DNA of 40,190 nucleotides from Pelargonium nanum (GCA_036897485.1 JAYMTF010000316.1:1-40190); one strand, 5' to 3'; shown: positions 1 to 12,711, numbered from the stretch's first letter. Translations and numbers: made by a program. Notes: generated from the sequence alone by a model not told the origin.

Positions 1-1489
1 CTTTGCCAGGGCACATCCATGCTCCTCCTCCAAACGGAACAAATGAATAAGGAGTCGGTCCACTTCCTTCGAACCTCGAGGGATCAAATTTATCGGGATC
101 CGGGAAGTACTTTGGATCCTTATGTGTGGCATTAACATTCCAATGTAACTGCAGCAAGCAACACAGTATCCATTAATAAACTGTAGAAACATAAAAACAA
201 TACAAAAATATAGTATAACACATCTTATTTACCTTCATTCCTTTGGGAACTAAAAATCCTTCATAGGTGAAGTCAGTGATGGCCTCTCTGTACGTCCCTG
301 GAAAAGGTGGACACAGCCTTAGAGCCTCACATGCCACATTCCAAGAGTATCTCATTTTCTGCAAGTGCTCCCAATTCAGTTCCTCTTCTGGTAATTTCGA
401 ATTCGCTATCTCCATTTGCTCTGAAATACATTAATCAGAGGGAATTCAATTATGTGATAGTACATAACTACATATCATTGTAGAGATCATGAGTAAAAAT
501 GTTACAATACCTGTTAGGACCTTATCATACACATGAGGCAGCTTTGCAAGATAATAAACAATGGCAGTGATTGTACTGGTTGTCGTGTCGTGGGCAGCAA
601 GAAGCAATGCTATGAACTTGTTAGCTATGTCCGATTCGCTCCTGAGCTTGCCATTCTCATCAGTGTGCATAAGCCACTGGGACATTATGTTCTGATTCTG
701 AGTGTGCTGAGAGATGGGATTGGACATATCAATCTTTCTTTGCTTGATGATAGCTACAATCTTCTCGCGGAGTTCTTGGACTGCTCTCATGCCAGAGTTA
801 AATTTTGTCCCGCGAATGTTAACCGGTATTGAAAGCATCCCACTTATGATTTTACTAAACGGGACTCGAAGGCTTTGAACTTGTCCAGGATCTTCAACAT
901 TCAGAAACAGCCTGCAAGCTAATGTGAAAGTAAAAAGCCTCGACAGAAGCTGTACCTTAACTTCTTGATTTCCCCTCCAGTGCTGCTTTAAATGCTCCTT
1001 AGCTTCCGAATCCATGATGGTTACATAGCTACGCAGCGCGTCTGCCCTGAGAGAAGGCAAGATCATGCTGCGAAACACCTTATTTTCGTCGTGAGAGTTT
1101 GTTTCAGTTTCCGAGCTGGGAAACATTTTTCTGACCGGGGCTGGCACCCAAAACTTAAACAGCTTGTGTTCATTGGAGAACAAGAACTTGTTCCCGTCGG
1201 CGCTGCCAAAAATACCAATGGTTTGTCCGATCAGCGAAGTCTTGAAGAGTTTTGGAGAGTACTTGTTTTTGCGTTCCTCGATGAACCTCTCGGGAATGCC
1301 TTTCTTGCCCAAAGAGAGATAGACCAGGGTTTCGCCGATGAAAGGCCAACCTGTTTTCCCAGGCGGAAGTGGAAGTTTGGTGATTGTATGTTTCTTGAAA
1401 AGATATTGCTTAGAAAGATAGACACAGAGTGCTGTGAAGAGAATCAGCAAGAACAGAGAATGGAAAGAGAGCTCCATGTGTAAGTTCAT
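1..1489 (-). CDS. Cytochrome P450, CYP716-like (partial, 3 exons seen)
   Basis: Membrane-anchored haem monooxygenase of the CYP716 type. Characterised CYP716A enzymes oxidise triterpene scaffolds such as beta-amyrin at C-28; that substrate is an inference here. Exons read on the minus strand are 1489-511, 420-233 and 148-1, with GT-AG introns and consistent phases. Visible are an N-terminal hydrophobic anchor, a proline-rich hinge ([12 protein letters not shown]), the I-helix oxygen-activation motif AHDTTTS, the K-helix ExxR (EALR), a PERF-like region (FDPSRF) and the haem loop [11 protein letters not shown] with its Cys ligand. The 3' end lies outside the window. Two start codons are possible: ATG at 1489 (MNLH...) or 12 bases on at 1477 (MELSFH). 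Family proteins usually begin near the second, but the first has A at -3. The haem loop has Trp where P450s normally have Arg or His two residues before Cys. Family call is secure; subfamily is not. Confidence 0.93.
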
Positions 1490-2677
1490 TGTGAATTGTG
1501 AATTGAAATGCTATCGCAATGTTCATATATGTAGATGATGAGGTGGTCAACTTTGCGAGATAGCTACATGTTAAGGAAATACCGAGAGCTCACTGTTTAA
1601 GGGTATTAAACAAAATTATCATTCCAATGTTATGTGCATCATGCGTTGAATTGGTGCTTGATTCTTGATCGGTTTGTACAAAATTGATTATGGTGCGGCA
1701 AGATTCTTGAATGGACTTGATACTCGTGATCTTCAGCTATTGTCATTTCTTCCAGATTCTTGAAGCGTTCTCCGGCAGCCACAACAATTGCCAATTTACA
1801 GCCGCCGTCTGCCCTTAGATCCGCGTACCCAAATCTCTTCTATTTGTTGGGAAACTTTTGTTTTGATTTTTGTTGACTACTTCCAATGGGCTGAAATGGT
1901 AGTAATATTTTCTTAATTTTTCTCATTAGAAAAATAGTTTTTCTGTTACAGTCAGTTTCAAACGAGAAAAATGCAACTGATGAAAAAGAATTATATAATC
2001 ATCAGAGACTATAAAAAGACTCATGGGTGTCGTCATTGATACCAAGTTGTAAGGGTATAACAGTAATATATTTGTCAATTATTGTAACAGTACTCTAGTC
2101 AATGATAGCAAATTGGGAAGCATCCTCGACGATTCATCATGTATCCGAACCCAAAATATTGAGTTTCAGTAAACACCATTCATCCCATGGACCACACCTA
2201 GCCATGACTTTGAGTTCTTTTTGTTCTTCACATGGAAGCTTCAGACACCCACACGCGTCCCATTTTCCTCTTAATTCCCACATTTTCTTTCACTTTCTTT
2301 TGTGTTCTAATCTTGTGCTTCTGATTTTCTGCCTAAATTTTGGTCCCTAGAGCACAGACAAGTACCGATTAGATCTCGTAAGAATTTGTAGGAACCCCAG
2401 AAGCAAAAAGCTTGGATTTTGTTTGTTTTTTCTCTTCATTTGCATCTAATCTGTGTTACCCGTGTTTTATATTTGATTCACATCATCAGAGATTGGATTT
2501 GGGTCTGTTCTTGTTCGTCAAAGGTAGTATTTTTAACTCCATTTTTGTGGAAATTAACAAAATTGTTCTCATCTCAGTTGGGTTCAGCTTGATTACTTAC
2601 TGGGGTTTTGCTCAGTAGTGTGGAATTGAAGTTAGAGATTTGGGTTTTTTGGATTATTAGTTTGATCAAAATTGGCA
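1490..2677. promoter_or_regulatory. Divergent intergenic region between P450 and UPF0496 genes
   Basis: This 1.2 kb spacer must hold both promoters and leaders of the divergent flanking genes. The right 350 bases are T/TC-rich, as plant 5' leaders often are. The short open frames here (for example 2102-2350) have no family resemblance and are probably chance. I see no decisive TATA box for either gene. Confidence 0.5.
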
Positions 2678-3814
2678 ATGATGGGTGCACAATCCAGCAA
2701 GACAGTGGATGGTGGTTCCACATCTGGTATTCAAGGCAATTTGAATTCTCAGTACTCAGCTGATTTGAGCTCCTACGAGGCTGCTTGTAGAACTGATCCA
2801 GACTTGCAGTCCTTTGACAACACCATCCACCAGCACACTACCCGAGTCATCAACACACTCGCCACCGGCATGGAGGTTCGGTCCTTGTCTTTTGGCTCAC
2901 TCAAGGAGGTCACTGATTGTCTACTTGAAATGAACCAGGAAGTGGTCAATGTCATTTTAGAATGCAAGAAAGATATATGGAACAACCAAGAGATGTTCTC
3001 TCTGGTGGAGGAGTATTTTGACAACAGTCTCAAGACTTTGGATTTCTGTACCGCACTTGAGAAATGTCTTAAGCGAGCTCGTGATAGCCAATTGATCCTT
3101 CAAGTTGCTGTTCAGCAATTTGAGGAGGAAATGGGAGGTGGGGGTGATGGGAAGAAGTTTGTGAAGACATTGCAGGAACTAAAGAATTTTAAGGCGGCGG
3201 GAGATCCATTTACGGAGGAGTTTTTTGCATTGTTTCAATCTGTTTATAAGCAGCAGATGCTGACATTGCAGAAACTCCAACGCCGGAAGAGGAAGCTTGA
3301 TAAGAAAATGAAGTCTGTGCAAACATGGAGGAAATTGTCAAATGTCATATTCGTTACTGCTTTTGTCTCTGTATTGATTTTCTCAGTAGTGGCAGCTTCC
3401 ATTGCTGCACCAGCTGTGGTAACAGCTTTGGCAGGTGCATTGGCTGTTCCGATAGGTTCGGTGGGTAAATGGTGCAACTCCCTCTGGAAGGGCTATGAGA
3501 ATGCACTGAAAGGGCAGAGAGAGATAATAAACTCAATGTGGGTTGGGACGTATATTACATTGAAGGACTTGGACAATATCCGAGCACTAGCAAGCAGTCT
3601 ACAAATTAAGGTGGAGTCACTTTTGGACAATGCTAGTTTTGCACTTGTAGAAGAGGAAGCAGTGGGGCTCGTCATAGACGAGATCAAGAAAAAGCTATCT
3701 GTATTTAGGGAAACGATTGACAGTTTATGCGAACATTCTGACAAGTGTAGCCGGGATATAAGGAGGGCAAGGACTGTAATTTTGCAGCGGATTATCAAAC
3801 ATCCTAGCCGCTGA
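2678..3814 (+). CDS. UPF0496 (DUF677, At14a-like) protein
   Basis: Single-exon gene for a 378-residue protein of the plant UPF0496 family, to which Arabidopsis At4g34320 and the At14a-like proteins belong. At14a has been linked to membrane-cytoskeleton-wall contact; the role of this copy is unknown. The N-terminal ~215 residues look helical and charged ([12 protein letters not shown] near the end). A long hydrophobic stretch follows at about residues 222-260 ([11 protein letters not shown]), likely one or two membrane passes, then a helical C-terminal part. The start is two consecutive ATGs at 2678 and 2681. Initiation at the second would give MGAQSS, a plausible N-myristoylation signal (Gly2, Ser6) in a family whose members commonly start MGxxxS. 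TTG six bases upstream is not a plausible start. Length fits the family. Confidence 0.9.
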   Translation: MMGAQSSKTVDGGSTSGIQGNLNSQYSADLSSYEAACRTDPDLQSFDNTIHQHTTRVINTLATGMEVRSLSFGSLKEVTDCLLEMNQEVVNVILECKKDIWNNQEMFSLVEEYFDNSLKTLDFCTALEKCLKRARDSQLILQVAVQQFEEEMGGGGDGKKFVKTLQELKNFKAAGDPFTEEFFALFQSVYKQQMLTLQKLQRRKRKLDKKMKSVQTWRKLSNVIFVTAFVSVLIFSVVAASIAAPAVVTALAGALAVPIGSVGKWCNSLWKGYENALKGQREIINSMWVGTYITLKDLDNIRALASSLQIKVESLLDNASFALVEEEAVGLVIDEIKKKLSVFRETIDSLCEHSDKCSRDIRRARTVILQRIIKHPSR

Positions 3815-6041
3815 ACACGCGCACTCTGGTATGTTGTACTAATGAAAATTTCCATGTGTAGGTTTAGTGAAATAATATGGACCAAACCAAGTAGAGAAAC
3901 ACTCACTCTACATCTTGGGTCAATTGGTCCTAAATGACCTTTAAACAAAATAGAAGATGAAACATTTATGTTTGTGCATCACCTACTTGTTACTTCTTTA
4001 CCAGAAACTATTAGATGTTTATAGTCTTGTGATTGGATTCTGTTCATTTTTCAGATCATTGTAGCCACTCTGGGATCTAATATGCCTATGGCTTATTCTA
4101 TCTTATTTTATTTCATCATTGTGAACTGGTGGTACATTCAAAGATTAGTATTCTTATGGTAAGAGAAGGAAAGACATCCTGTGATGGACTTTTGTAATGT
4201 AAATTTTTTATGGCCACTCTGAATTGTGAAACATTTCTGAGGTTGTTCTGCAAGATATACATAGGACTCAGCTCATTTGAATTTCCATTAGATCTTGTCT
4301 TCCTTTATGCATGTTCAGAAGTTCTATAAGCTTCTACGAACTCATGTTCTTACACCAAATGACCTTCAATGCCATTAAAGGTTTTGATGTTGTCGTTATG
4401 TGTTATATGTACCCGTGTTCCATGCTAGGAGAGTCACATATTGCACTTGTTATTCGTCGGAGATGGCTTGTCCATCTTCTTTAAGTTTTCTAATTATACC
4501 ATTGGTTTCTCTTAAGGTTTTTCTCCAAATACACATTGGGATGTAGGTGTTGAACTCTATAAATTAGCTGTTTGAGTTTGGTAGATGAAGTACCATTTCA
4601 GGGTTGTGTTTACATAGTTGTCTCATCTTGAATCCTACTTAGAAGAAAGATCCGATCAACACAATTGTTGTAAATATTTTAGTATAAATGCCTATAGATA
4701 AGGGTGGTTGTTTCAAGCTCTCTGCGGAATTTAAATAACCAAACCAGAGCTCACTTATTTACAAGTATATACAAAGTACAAACAGTTACTCTCTGTTTTT
4801 TTATAAGCCCGACTTTTCAAACAACCTCTTGTGAGCAAAGTAATGAACTCCATGTTTTTTTTTCTACAATACAAATAACAGCCCATATACAACCTCGGCC
4901 CACTAAATCAAGCCCACCTGCCAACATGGGCCATAACCATGCCATCATGTGGAGCGCCCCATTTTTCTTCACTTGAAACAATATATAATTTTCAATAAGT
5001 TGCACTATCATTAACTTTTTTGAAGAAAAAATTACTTAAATATTATCCATAAGAAGAAGATGTAGGATAAACGTTAGGGGACAATTACAGTATTAAGGTT
5101 CAAATTCTCACGTTTGACACATAATCGACAAACTTAACTTACGCGAGCTACTCGATTCACAATGTGGCCAATAAAAGAGAAAATAATAATATCAAGTTGA
5201 TGAATCAACTCTAAACAAGATTAGCCCGACTTCTTATTTTGAAGAGTTGAAATGATGTACAGGCTTCATACACAATTATAACTTGTGACCACCCTTCTTT
5301 AACTAACTCATGGTCTCTCAATAGTGAAAGCTTCGTCTTTCCGAGCATGCATAACACCAACTAGCAAAGGCGATAAAAATTCGTCACTAAAATTCCTCGC
5401 CGTTCAACCAAACATAGACACGCTTGAGCCCAAAAAATCCAGCATCACATCTAATTCCATTACCATTTACCAAGCCCGATTTAGACCTCCGCTCCTAAGT
5501 TTTTACTAAAGATACTATAATAGTTCTATAAAGAAATAGAACTATTAATTGTTTTTATTCCTATTTCTCTGGCTTCCTCTCCTATTTCTCCCCCGATTAA
5601 TTCCTTAATCCGTTTAATTTCTTTATTGTTGATTTTCAGAACATGGTGTGTTTAATTCATATTTGAACTGCACATGGAAATTGGAATCAAATAAAAATAT
5701 CTAAACAAATCTAATTGGAGAAAAAAAACTCAACAAACCCAAGAACAAAAAAAAAAACATAAATAGAAAAATTGTATGTCCTAAAAAAATTGTCTTTGGC
5801 GAATCAAATAAGCTGTATTTTCCAAAAAATCATTAAAATAAAAATCCAAGAATCATTCCGCTATGAGAGAGATAAACAAAACGAACATAAAATCCAATCA
5901 AAACCAAATGCCAAATTCCAATTATACCAAATGAACTCTCCTTAAATGTTGATTAAGCTTTGAATTTGATATCAATTGGAAGGTCGAATAAGCTCTGAAT
6001 ATGGTGTCTATTGGAAGGTGTTTGAATTTCAACACGTAGTA
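3815..6041. other. 3' region of UPF0496 gene and AT-rich intergenic DNA
   Basis: The first few hundred bases should contain the 3' UTR of the UPF0496 gene. The rest is AT-rich, with only short open frames (4704-4976, 5324-5509) that lack recognisable domains, start context or splice partners. No RNA gene was recognised. Confidence 0.5.
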
Positions 6042-6071
6042 ATTATTATTATTATTATTATTATTATTATT
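6042..6071 (+). repeat. (ATT)10 microsatellite
   Basis: Ten perfect ATT units in intergenic DNA, flanked by T-rich sequence. Likely to vary in length between individuals. Confidence 0.97.
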
Positions 6072-6484
6072 TTGGGTTGCTAGCATTACTCCAAAAAGAG
6101 AATTGAGGATTGATTCTCAGTTCTTACCCATCAAAACAAACAAGTTTATGAGTCACAAAACTTATTTTTTTAATTGTTTATTTCCAGAAGGCATAAGACA
6201 TAAGTTGAAAGATAAGTCAGTTCTTATTTTTTTAATTGTTCATTAATGATATTGTTTATAATAAACAAGTCATATATGAAGTTGTGACATAGTGTTTGAT
6301 TTAAGATAAGTCGTACATGAAGTTGTGACATTTTATTATCGAATAAAGATTAGTCTGAGCGTGTATGATAAAATGGCTTAAAGTTTCAACCGCGAGTTTG
6401 TAGACCCGCTCAAAGGTAACTTAATCTAATATTTTCTCATAATAAATTAATTACATTTTCTTTTATTTGTTGGACAACACAATA

Positions 6485-6600
6485 GAGGTAGCTCTTCTCT
6501 TAAAATCTCACATCATCCCACCGGCTCAAGAAGTTGAATACGACCTCTTACAAAGAGACGTGTGTTTTGACCATTAAATCATCTCCTTATAAGGAATAAA
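6485..6600 (-). mobile_element. Probable tRNA-derived SINE relic
   Basis: Read on the minus strand from about 6595, the sequence shows an A-box-like segment (GATTTAATGGTCAAAAC), then an anticodon-arm-like part (CGTCTCTTTGTAAGAGG), then a degenerate B box (GGTCGTATTCAACTTC). This order and spacing is typical of tRNA-derived SINE heads. Further 3' the minus strand becomes A/T-rich, as a SINE tail would. It is degenerate, no target-site duplication was delimited, and the ends are approximate. Confidence 0.4.
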
Positions 6601-9120
6601 TAAATTATATTAATTTACTAATAGATGATTAAATAGAGGGCCCTACCCTCAACCACCAAACATATATTGAAAAAGCCAGCTCAATTCTCAAAGGAATAAT
6701 TTGCTGAGTCAGTTTCTTTTAATATATAGAAGAGGTTCTTTATTTTATTGACATTGTTCCATTTCAATTTGCCATCAAAGTCTTTTATCTCTCTGGCCAT
6801 CCACTCTCATCTCTTAATTTATGCGATGTGCCTTGTTTTTTTACAACAAGCTACGTATTGTCATTTCTTTATGAAGATAAGACAATATATCTATATATAT
6901 TTTATGCAAAAGTAACGTACGTAGCAATTTGAGAATATTGAACCTTGTCAACTTAAATATGTGGTGTTTAGTGAATACATGCGTAAGCTGCTACTTTTAA
7001 CATGATTGGTTCGTTATGTTCATGGAGTTTTCACGATATAATCAAAACCATACCCACAAAATAAGCACTATCTCGAATTTACATGGTACATGCAAGTTAA
7101 TGTGTTTATATAGAGTGGTCCAAGTTCATTTCGTATTTAACTATTTGGTGAGGTCATGGTTTGTTTTATTAGCTGTGAAACTCAGATCTTTGGGTCTTAT
7201 ATATTATTGGTAAGATTGATATTTTGTTAATTGGGTTTTATTAGATAACCATTGATATTTTCATTTGTTGATTACACGGCTTTCATTAGTTTAATTTTAT
7301 ATTTTGCTTTTTTGTAGTCCACGAAATGAATGTATTGTTTGCTTGCTTGCTTGAAATTATAATTGTTTGACCTTGTCATTTTCAATTATTCATTTTTCTT
7401 CCATATGAATATGATATATAATTTGGCTGCTGCAATAAGATTTGAATTAAATGCACGTGTCATTTTCTATTCTTGTTTATAATCGATAACGAGTATTTCA
7501 ATTAGTGTAATTCACGTTAGAAAGTGTAATGATTTAATAATATTACTTGTTTTCCTTGCATAATATATTTTATGTAATCGTTCGTGTCATTGATGTGTGA
7601 AATTCTAACAAGTCAATTCGATGATATTTGCTCTCGTGCTTTCTTGATATAATTTGATTGTTATTTGTTTATTTAATTCAAGATGGGTTTAACATGTCAT
7701 TGTGATATCTATCTTTTGCTTATCTAATATGTGAGTCAATTAATTTGTGGAGTATTTAAACTTCAAAATGTGAATAAATTTTTTTACTCTACTTCTAGAA
7801 CATAGACAATTCCAAAGTTAATAGATAAATTTAGCATTATATACATAGATGATGGGGATGTGGAAAAAACAATACTGCAAAAATGAATTAATAGATAGAA
7901 GGAATAAATGCAAAAATAATTCAAGGAATTATGCTTCTGAAATTATGAATGATAAATATACAGATAAAAGGAATATGAGAAAGCAAGAGAGACAAGTGCA
8001 TGATCCATAGATAAGGCTTTTACTTACATACAACCTAGGAGAAGGTTATTCTTAATTAGGTTCCATTCCTATTATTGCAAATTTCAAGGCCAAAATAAAG
8101 TGTGGTGTCGAATGTCGATCTAATTATAAATTATTTATGCTTTTTTAATCTTTATCATTTTTGTAGTACGTACCTAATTAGCATAAATTGAATTACCACT
8201 TTTCTATATCAATTGTTGTAATATATGTTCAAGGGAGTCCGATTTGTTGTAAAATACAGTCATTAAGATTTGGTATAATTTTAAAATATGTATTTATTGA
8301 ATTCAAACGCACAAGTTCAACCCATTTGATATAATTCACGCTACTCTCAATGTAACAAAGATGTATTTATTAAATTTGAATGCTTAAATAGTTAAATCGA
8401 TGTGTTTGATGATAATCTAATATGTGTAGTAAGACTATATTCACCGCCATATTTGATATTTGTGGATTGGGATCGAATTGCAACTAAACACATATATAAG
8501 CAACTAAAACTGGCAAGATTACTTAAAAAATCATATTGACAAATGACAAGTCATCTCAATTGGTTGGATCAAGACTCCACTTGTTAATCAGTTTGATTTA
8601 ATTTTTGGGGGATAATTTGGAACAATGATCTTGAATTTAATACTATCATCATACTCTATCACAAAAAATAAATTAATTAAGAAAATGATCACAATGCCAC
8701 CTACCAATTTGATTAATTAACAACTCTTTGATCTAAATGAATGTCGCGTCTACAAAGTACTAGTTGTTATCATCTTAATATGCTTGATTGGATTTTTTTC
8801 TAATCGACCACTCAAATCAATATCTTGATTAACACTTAATTTAAAATTTTATTATAACCTTTAAAAACTAAAAAAAATAATTATTCTTATTATTCACGGT
8901 TGACAACTTGAAATTGGTCAATTCATCAAATGGCAAAAAGCTAAGAATAATGATCGCTCCTTACAAACATGACGTTAAAAAAATATCTATTTATCTTTTG
9001 AAGCATCCAATACGATATTGGCTGAATTATTTGTATGCAATTGGCTTCCTCTTCTCCCAGGTTCTACCTTTATCAGAATAGTTGGTTCTTATTGGTTGTG
9101 ATCAACATCAGCTTGAAGAG
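6601..9120. other. AT-rich intergenic DNA, no gene seen
   Basis: About 2.5 kb of AT-rich sequence. The only sizeable open frame (7016-7213) looks like chance. No tRNA, known miRNA or intact transposon was recognised. Confidence 0.5.
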
Positions 9121-9140
9121 TTTTTTTTTTTTTTTTTTTT
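9121..9140 (+). repeat. T20 homopolymer
   Basis: An uninterrupted run of twenty T. It could be the reverse-strand poly(A) tail of a retrocopied element, but no element head was identified next to it. Confidence 0.95.
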
Positions 9141-9449
9141 CCATTTATAAATTGCAGTTGATGAGGACAATCACTTTCAATTTTATTGCTGTGGCCACCT
9201 TTGTTCCGGAATATATAATATCAATAATTTTCTGGCAGATTGGTTCAAATTCATGGCTACTTAATGCCATGTCAGCAATAATGCTTACAACTTCCCAATA
9301 CATACAGGTTGTGAAAATGTTAGGTTTGACTCTTTAATTTCCAGAACTCCACAGGCATGGGAATTGGAATTCTCCAACCCCACCACCACTACCACCACAT
9401 GATAAAGAAACTTAAATAAAACAAAATTATTGACAATAAATTAGTTAGA

Positions 9450-9900
9450 GGTTAAATGGTTCTGGACCCCTTGGATTCGTTCCCATTTTAGATTTGACCC
9501 CTACAATTGTTTTTTAGTTCCCTCGACCCTGGACTGCATTTTTTTTAGAACTTACTACAGGTGACCTGCTATAGCAGGTAAAGACCAGCCACATCAGCTT
9601 TCTATTGCCACGTAGACTAGCCACGTCATCCTTCTAGACCTGCCATGTGGAAAAAATTATATAACATTTTTTTTTATTTTTTAGCTAAATACTAAAACTG
9701 TATAAAAAAAGGAAATTGATTAGTGGTGGAGGCGAGGAGGACAAAGTTTTCGGAGACGGACAAGGATTGAATCAGGAGGTTGCGGGAGATGAAAGACAGG
9801 TGGCGAAGGAGGCGGAAGGAAGGCTTGCACGGCGGAGGAGGATGGATGTGTCGTGCCAATCGAAGGAAATCGAATGTTAAGAGGAGGTCTCGACGCTTCA
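9450..9900. other. Repeat-like segment with ACCTGCTATAGCAGGT palindrome
   Basis: The segment holds a perfect 16-base palindrome at 9564-9579, then repeated CCACGT motifs (GCCACGTAGACTAGCCACGTC), then a strongly purine-biased GA-rich stretch on the plus strand at about 9725-9890. The minus strand has a 69-codon open frame (9692-9901) that is proline/arginine-rich and unlike any family I know. The mix suggests a decayed mobile element. No terminal repeats were defined. Confidence 0.35.
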
Positions 9901-9982
9901 TGTGTTAGATAATTAAGGATTGTAAAGTCCCCAGTAAAAAAAATGTTTTTTCTATGTTTTGTATTTTCTACTGTATTATTTA
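9901..9982 (+). repeat. Inverted-repeat arm 1 (partner 10398-10477)
   Basis: The core 9915-9982 is almost perfectly complementary in inverted orientation to 10398-10467. Both share the distinctive block AAAGTCCCCAGT. Similarity continues outward with a small gap to a shared TGTGTT edge. The loop is 415 bases. Confidence 0.9.
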
Positions 9983-10397
9983 AACTGAACATAAGTTGTC
10001 ATGTAATTGATTGTGGGCAACGTAGATTCAGATTTGAAAACTTTTCGAGTTCTTAAACTCTAGCCTCCTTAAAGTAGATATGGACCAAATTACTTTTCCT
10101 CTTGTAATATTTTTTCTATAAAGAAATCTTTAAAATGTATTGCTATTTTTTATTAAGTTCAGTATGGTGCATTACCCAATTAATTTCATATGAGGTTTTG
10201 CTCCAAATCCCAAAAGCTGAGTCTACCAACCAAACTGACTCCACTTGGAAACATCCCCGAAGTGCAAGGTAGTTACTTCTGCACCCATTAAACAATGTTT
10301 CTGCAATAACGTAGCTCCATTACTTGCTGTTGACCTTAAATAATAATATTTTCATGCATGAATCCACACCATTAACAAATACTATACATGCATCAAA

Positions 10398-10477
10398 TAA
10401 ATAATACAGTAGAAAATACAAAACATAAAAAAAAAACATTTTTTTTACTGGGGACTTTACAATCCTTATCAACACAA
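10398..10477 (-). repeat. Inverted-repeat arm 2 (partner 9901-9982)
   Basis: Reverse complement of arm 1 with only a few differences, mainly in A/T run length. It could be one end of a non-autonomous DNA transposon, or the second half of a hairpin-forming transcript. The small frames over the two arms encode related peptides simply because the arms are related. Confidence 0.9.
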
Positions 10478-12660
10478 CACAACACAAATGAAACCGATAG
10501 TCTGGTACGCGTCAGGGCACAGAGCCATAGCCATCACCGACCACCAACCAAAACTGAGCTCATCCACATCTCAAGATAATTAACTAAATTATGTAAAATG
10601 AGTTTCTGACTTTAATTTATAGCTTATCTCTTCCTCTCTATTCCATAAAATATAGTTTGGAATGCGACTACACGCAGGTCAATAACAATAACATTTTAAT
10701 ATGAATGTTATAAATTCAATACAGACAACTTCAATTTGCCACATTAAATAAGATTCACTAGATGTATAAAATTAAAATAAAGATTACATGTGGGTCTCAT
10801 GTCAAATATCACTGTACATTTCTTGAAGATTTTTCTTATACATATCACATCAATTAATTAAATGATTTATATATATAATTCCTAGTAAGAAACACATGTT
10901 TTTATTGATTTTTTTCATTAAAAATTACACACTGACTCACCATAAGATAACACGAGTTGAAGGACTATCCATAATCCAAGTTAGATATAATTAATTACAC
11001 AAAATTATTTGAATTATATATACATATTTACTTTTAAAATTGGTTTAAGCAAAAATGAGACTTGTACCAACCAAGCTGTCTGTGGCGACAGGTCCGCGTT
11101 CAAGATGTATTGGCACAGATCTATCACCAACTCAAAAGTGGATGGATCATTAATAATGCATTAATAATGAAAGCCTCTCTTTACTTTCTCTTTTATTTTT
11201 CTAAGTAATTAATTTTATACGTCATTACATTATTATAGTTAAAATTGTATGGAGAATTTCGCAAAAATAAGAGTTACTCAAGTTGAGCAAATGTATTGTC
11301 TATAGACTCCCATTTTTTTTCAATTTATTTTATTTACTTACATTTATATTTGTTATCACAAATTCAATAAAAATTAAACACTACTCCATGAAAACATATC
11401 AAATTTGACTAAGACTAGCTCTAATGAATATTACTTGAATCAAATTATCATCTTAATTGAATCTTATCACATTTGTTAGTATATTAATTGTTACCATTAA
11501 AAATTTGTCTTCATATATAGCTAATGTACCTGGGCATTGTTATTGTTACTGTTATTATTTTTAAAACTGAATTTGGACTGTTATATATAACTCTATTTTA
11601 CAAATGTATTTGACCTAATTACATACAAATATATGGATAAAATCAAATTCGCCATAAATGCAATGGATAAAATTTAAATAAATGTAAATCCATAAACAAA
11701 TCAGATGATTATTTACTTAAAATTAAAAATAATAATAATTGATTGGTTGATTAAAAGAACTGGAGAGTCACCATTTTTTGATGAAATGGAGGGGAAATAA
11801 AACTCCACAGTCTACACCGTAACTGCCCAGCTTCTGCTGACCTGGCAATGCATCAGCAGATGCAATCTCTGTGGCTGTGGCTTCGGCTGCGCCTGGGGGA
11901 GGTCTCATCTCATGTAACTAACGTAGCCACATCTACCAATTTTGTGCAGTCAAAATACGTTCAAAATTAATTACTATAAAAATGCGACCCCACGACGTAA
12001 ATTAAGGAAGTTTTGGGAAATTAATGCAGTTTTCACTTTTGGCCCATTTTTATGGGAATTATAAGTTGACGCAATGTGGCGACACGTCTGCGTGAACGCA
12101 GCTCTCATCCATAACATTGAAACCTATTTCCTCCCCCAGTTGCTGCCAGCCAGTCAGTGCCATCCTTCCTATTTCCAACATTTTTTATTATTATAAAATA
12201 ATTAAAATTAACGTAAATATAAAGTTTTTTTGCATTAACGCCAGTTAAAGTTGTATTATCTACATAGTAAAATTCATGTGTCACATGTATCTTTTTCGTA
12301 CTTGCTTGTGTATGCATTTAGTATCATAAAGTTATTCGATAATTTTGTGTTAACAATCATATGAGAATTTGAAAAATGTTGGTAATAGAACCATGCATCA
12401 TTCAGCATCATCCATAATTGTACCTGACAGATTATTACTAAATTATTATTCATAATTCATACATCATGGAATGAGAAAATTTACATTCATTTTAGTATAA
12501 TGTATGTATAAGAAAATATTCGTTTTAGAATAATGAATAGAAAATTAACGGTTGTTTTAGTGAAAAAAAATAGTTCGTGAGAGATAACGATTAGCCCGTG
12601 AGTTAACGTCGTCATCTGCCACGCTTGACAGTGTGGTCAACATCATAAACACCAGTAAAC
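10478..12660. other. AT-rich intergenic DNA, no gene seen
   Basis: About 2.2 kb, mostly AT-rich, with a local GC-richer patch at 11815-11930 and no credible coding frame. The right end leads into the MCU promoter. Confidence 0.5.
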
Positions 12661-12711
12661 ACTTTCATATCATCCAACGGCGGGGAGACCGATTCTTGAA
12701 GCTGAGCCAAC

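Noticed and set aside
533..1483. Plus-strand open frames at 533-832 and 992-1483
   Set aside because: They are antisense to the first P450 exon, whose minus-strand frame has clear P450 motifs.
1..4000. Triterpene biosynthetic gene cluster around the CYP716 gene
   Set aside because: No oxidosqualene cyclase, glycosyltransferase or acyltransferase gene is visible in the window; the neighbour is a UPF0496 gene.
6042..6071. Possible CRISPR-like or regulatory array
   Set aside because: It is a simple ATT microsatellite, and CRISPR arrays are not expected in a plant nuclear genome.
9692..9992. Minus-strand frames rich in Pro/Arg next to the inverted repeat
   Set aside because: Composition follows a purine-biased strand; no homology and no conserved start. 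Better explained as repeat DNA.
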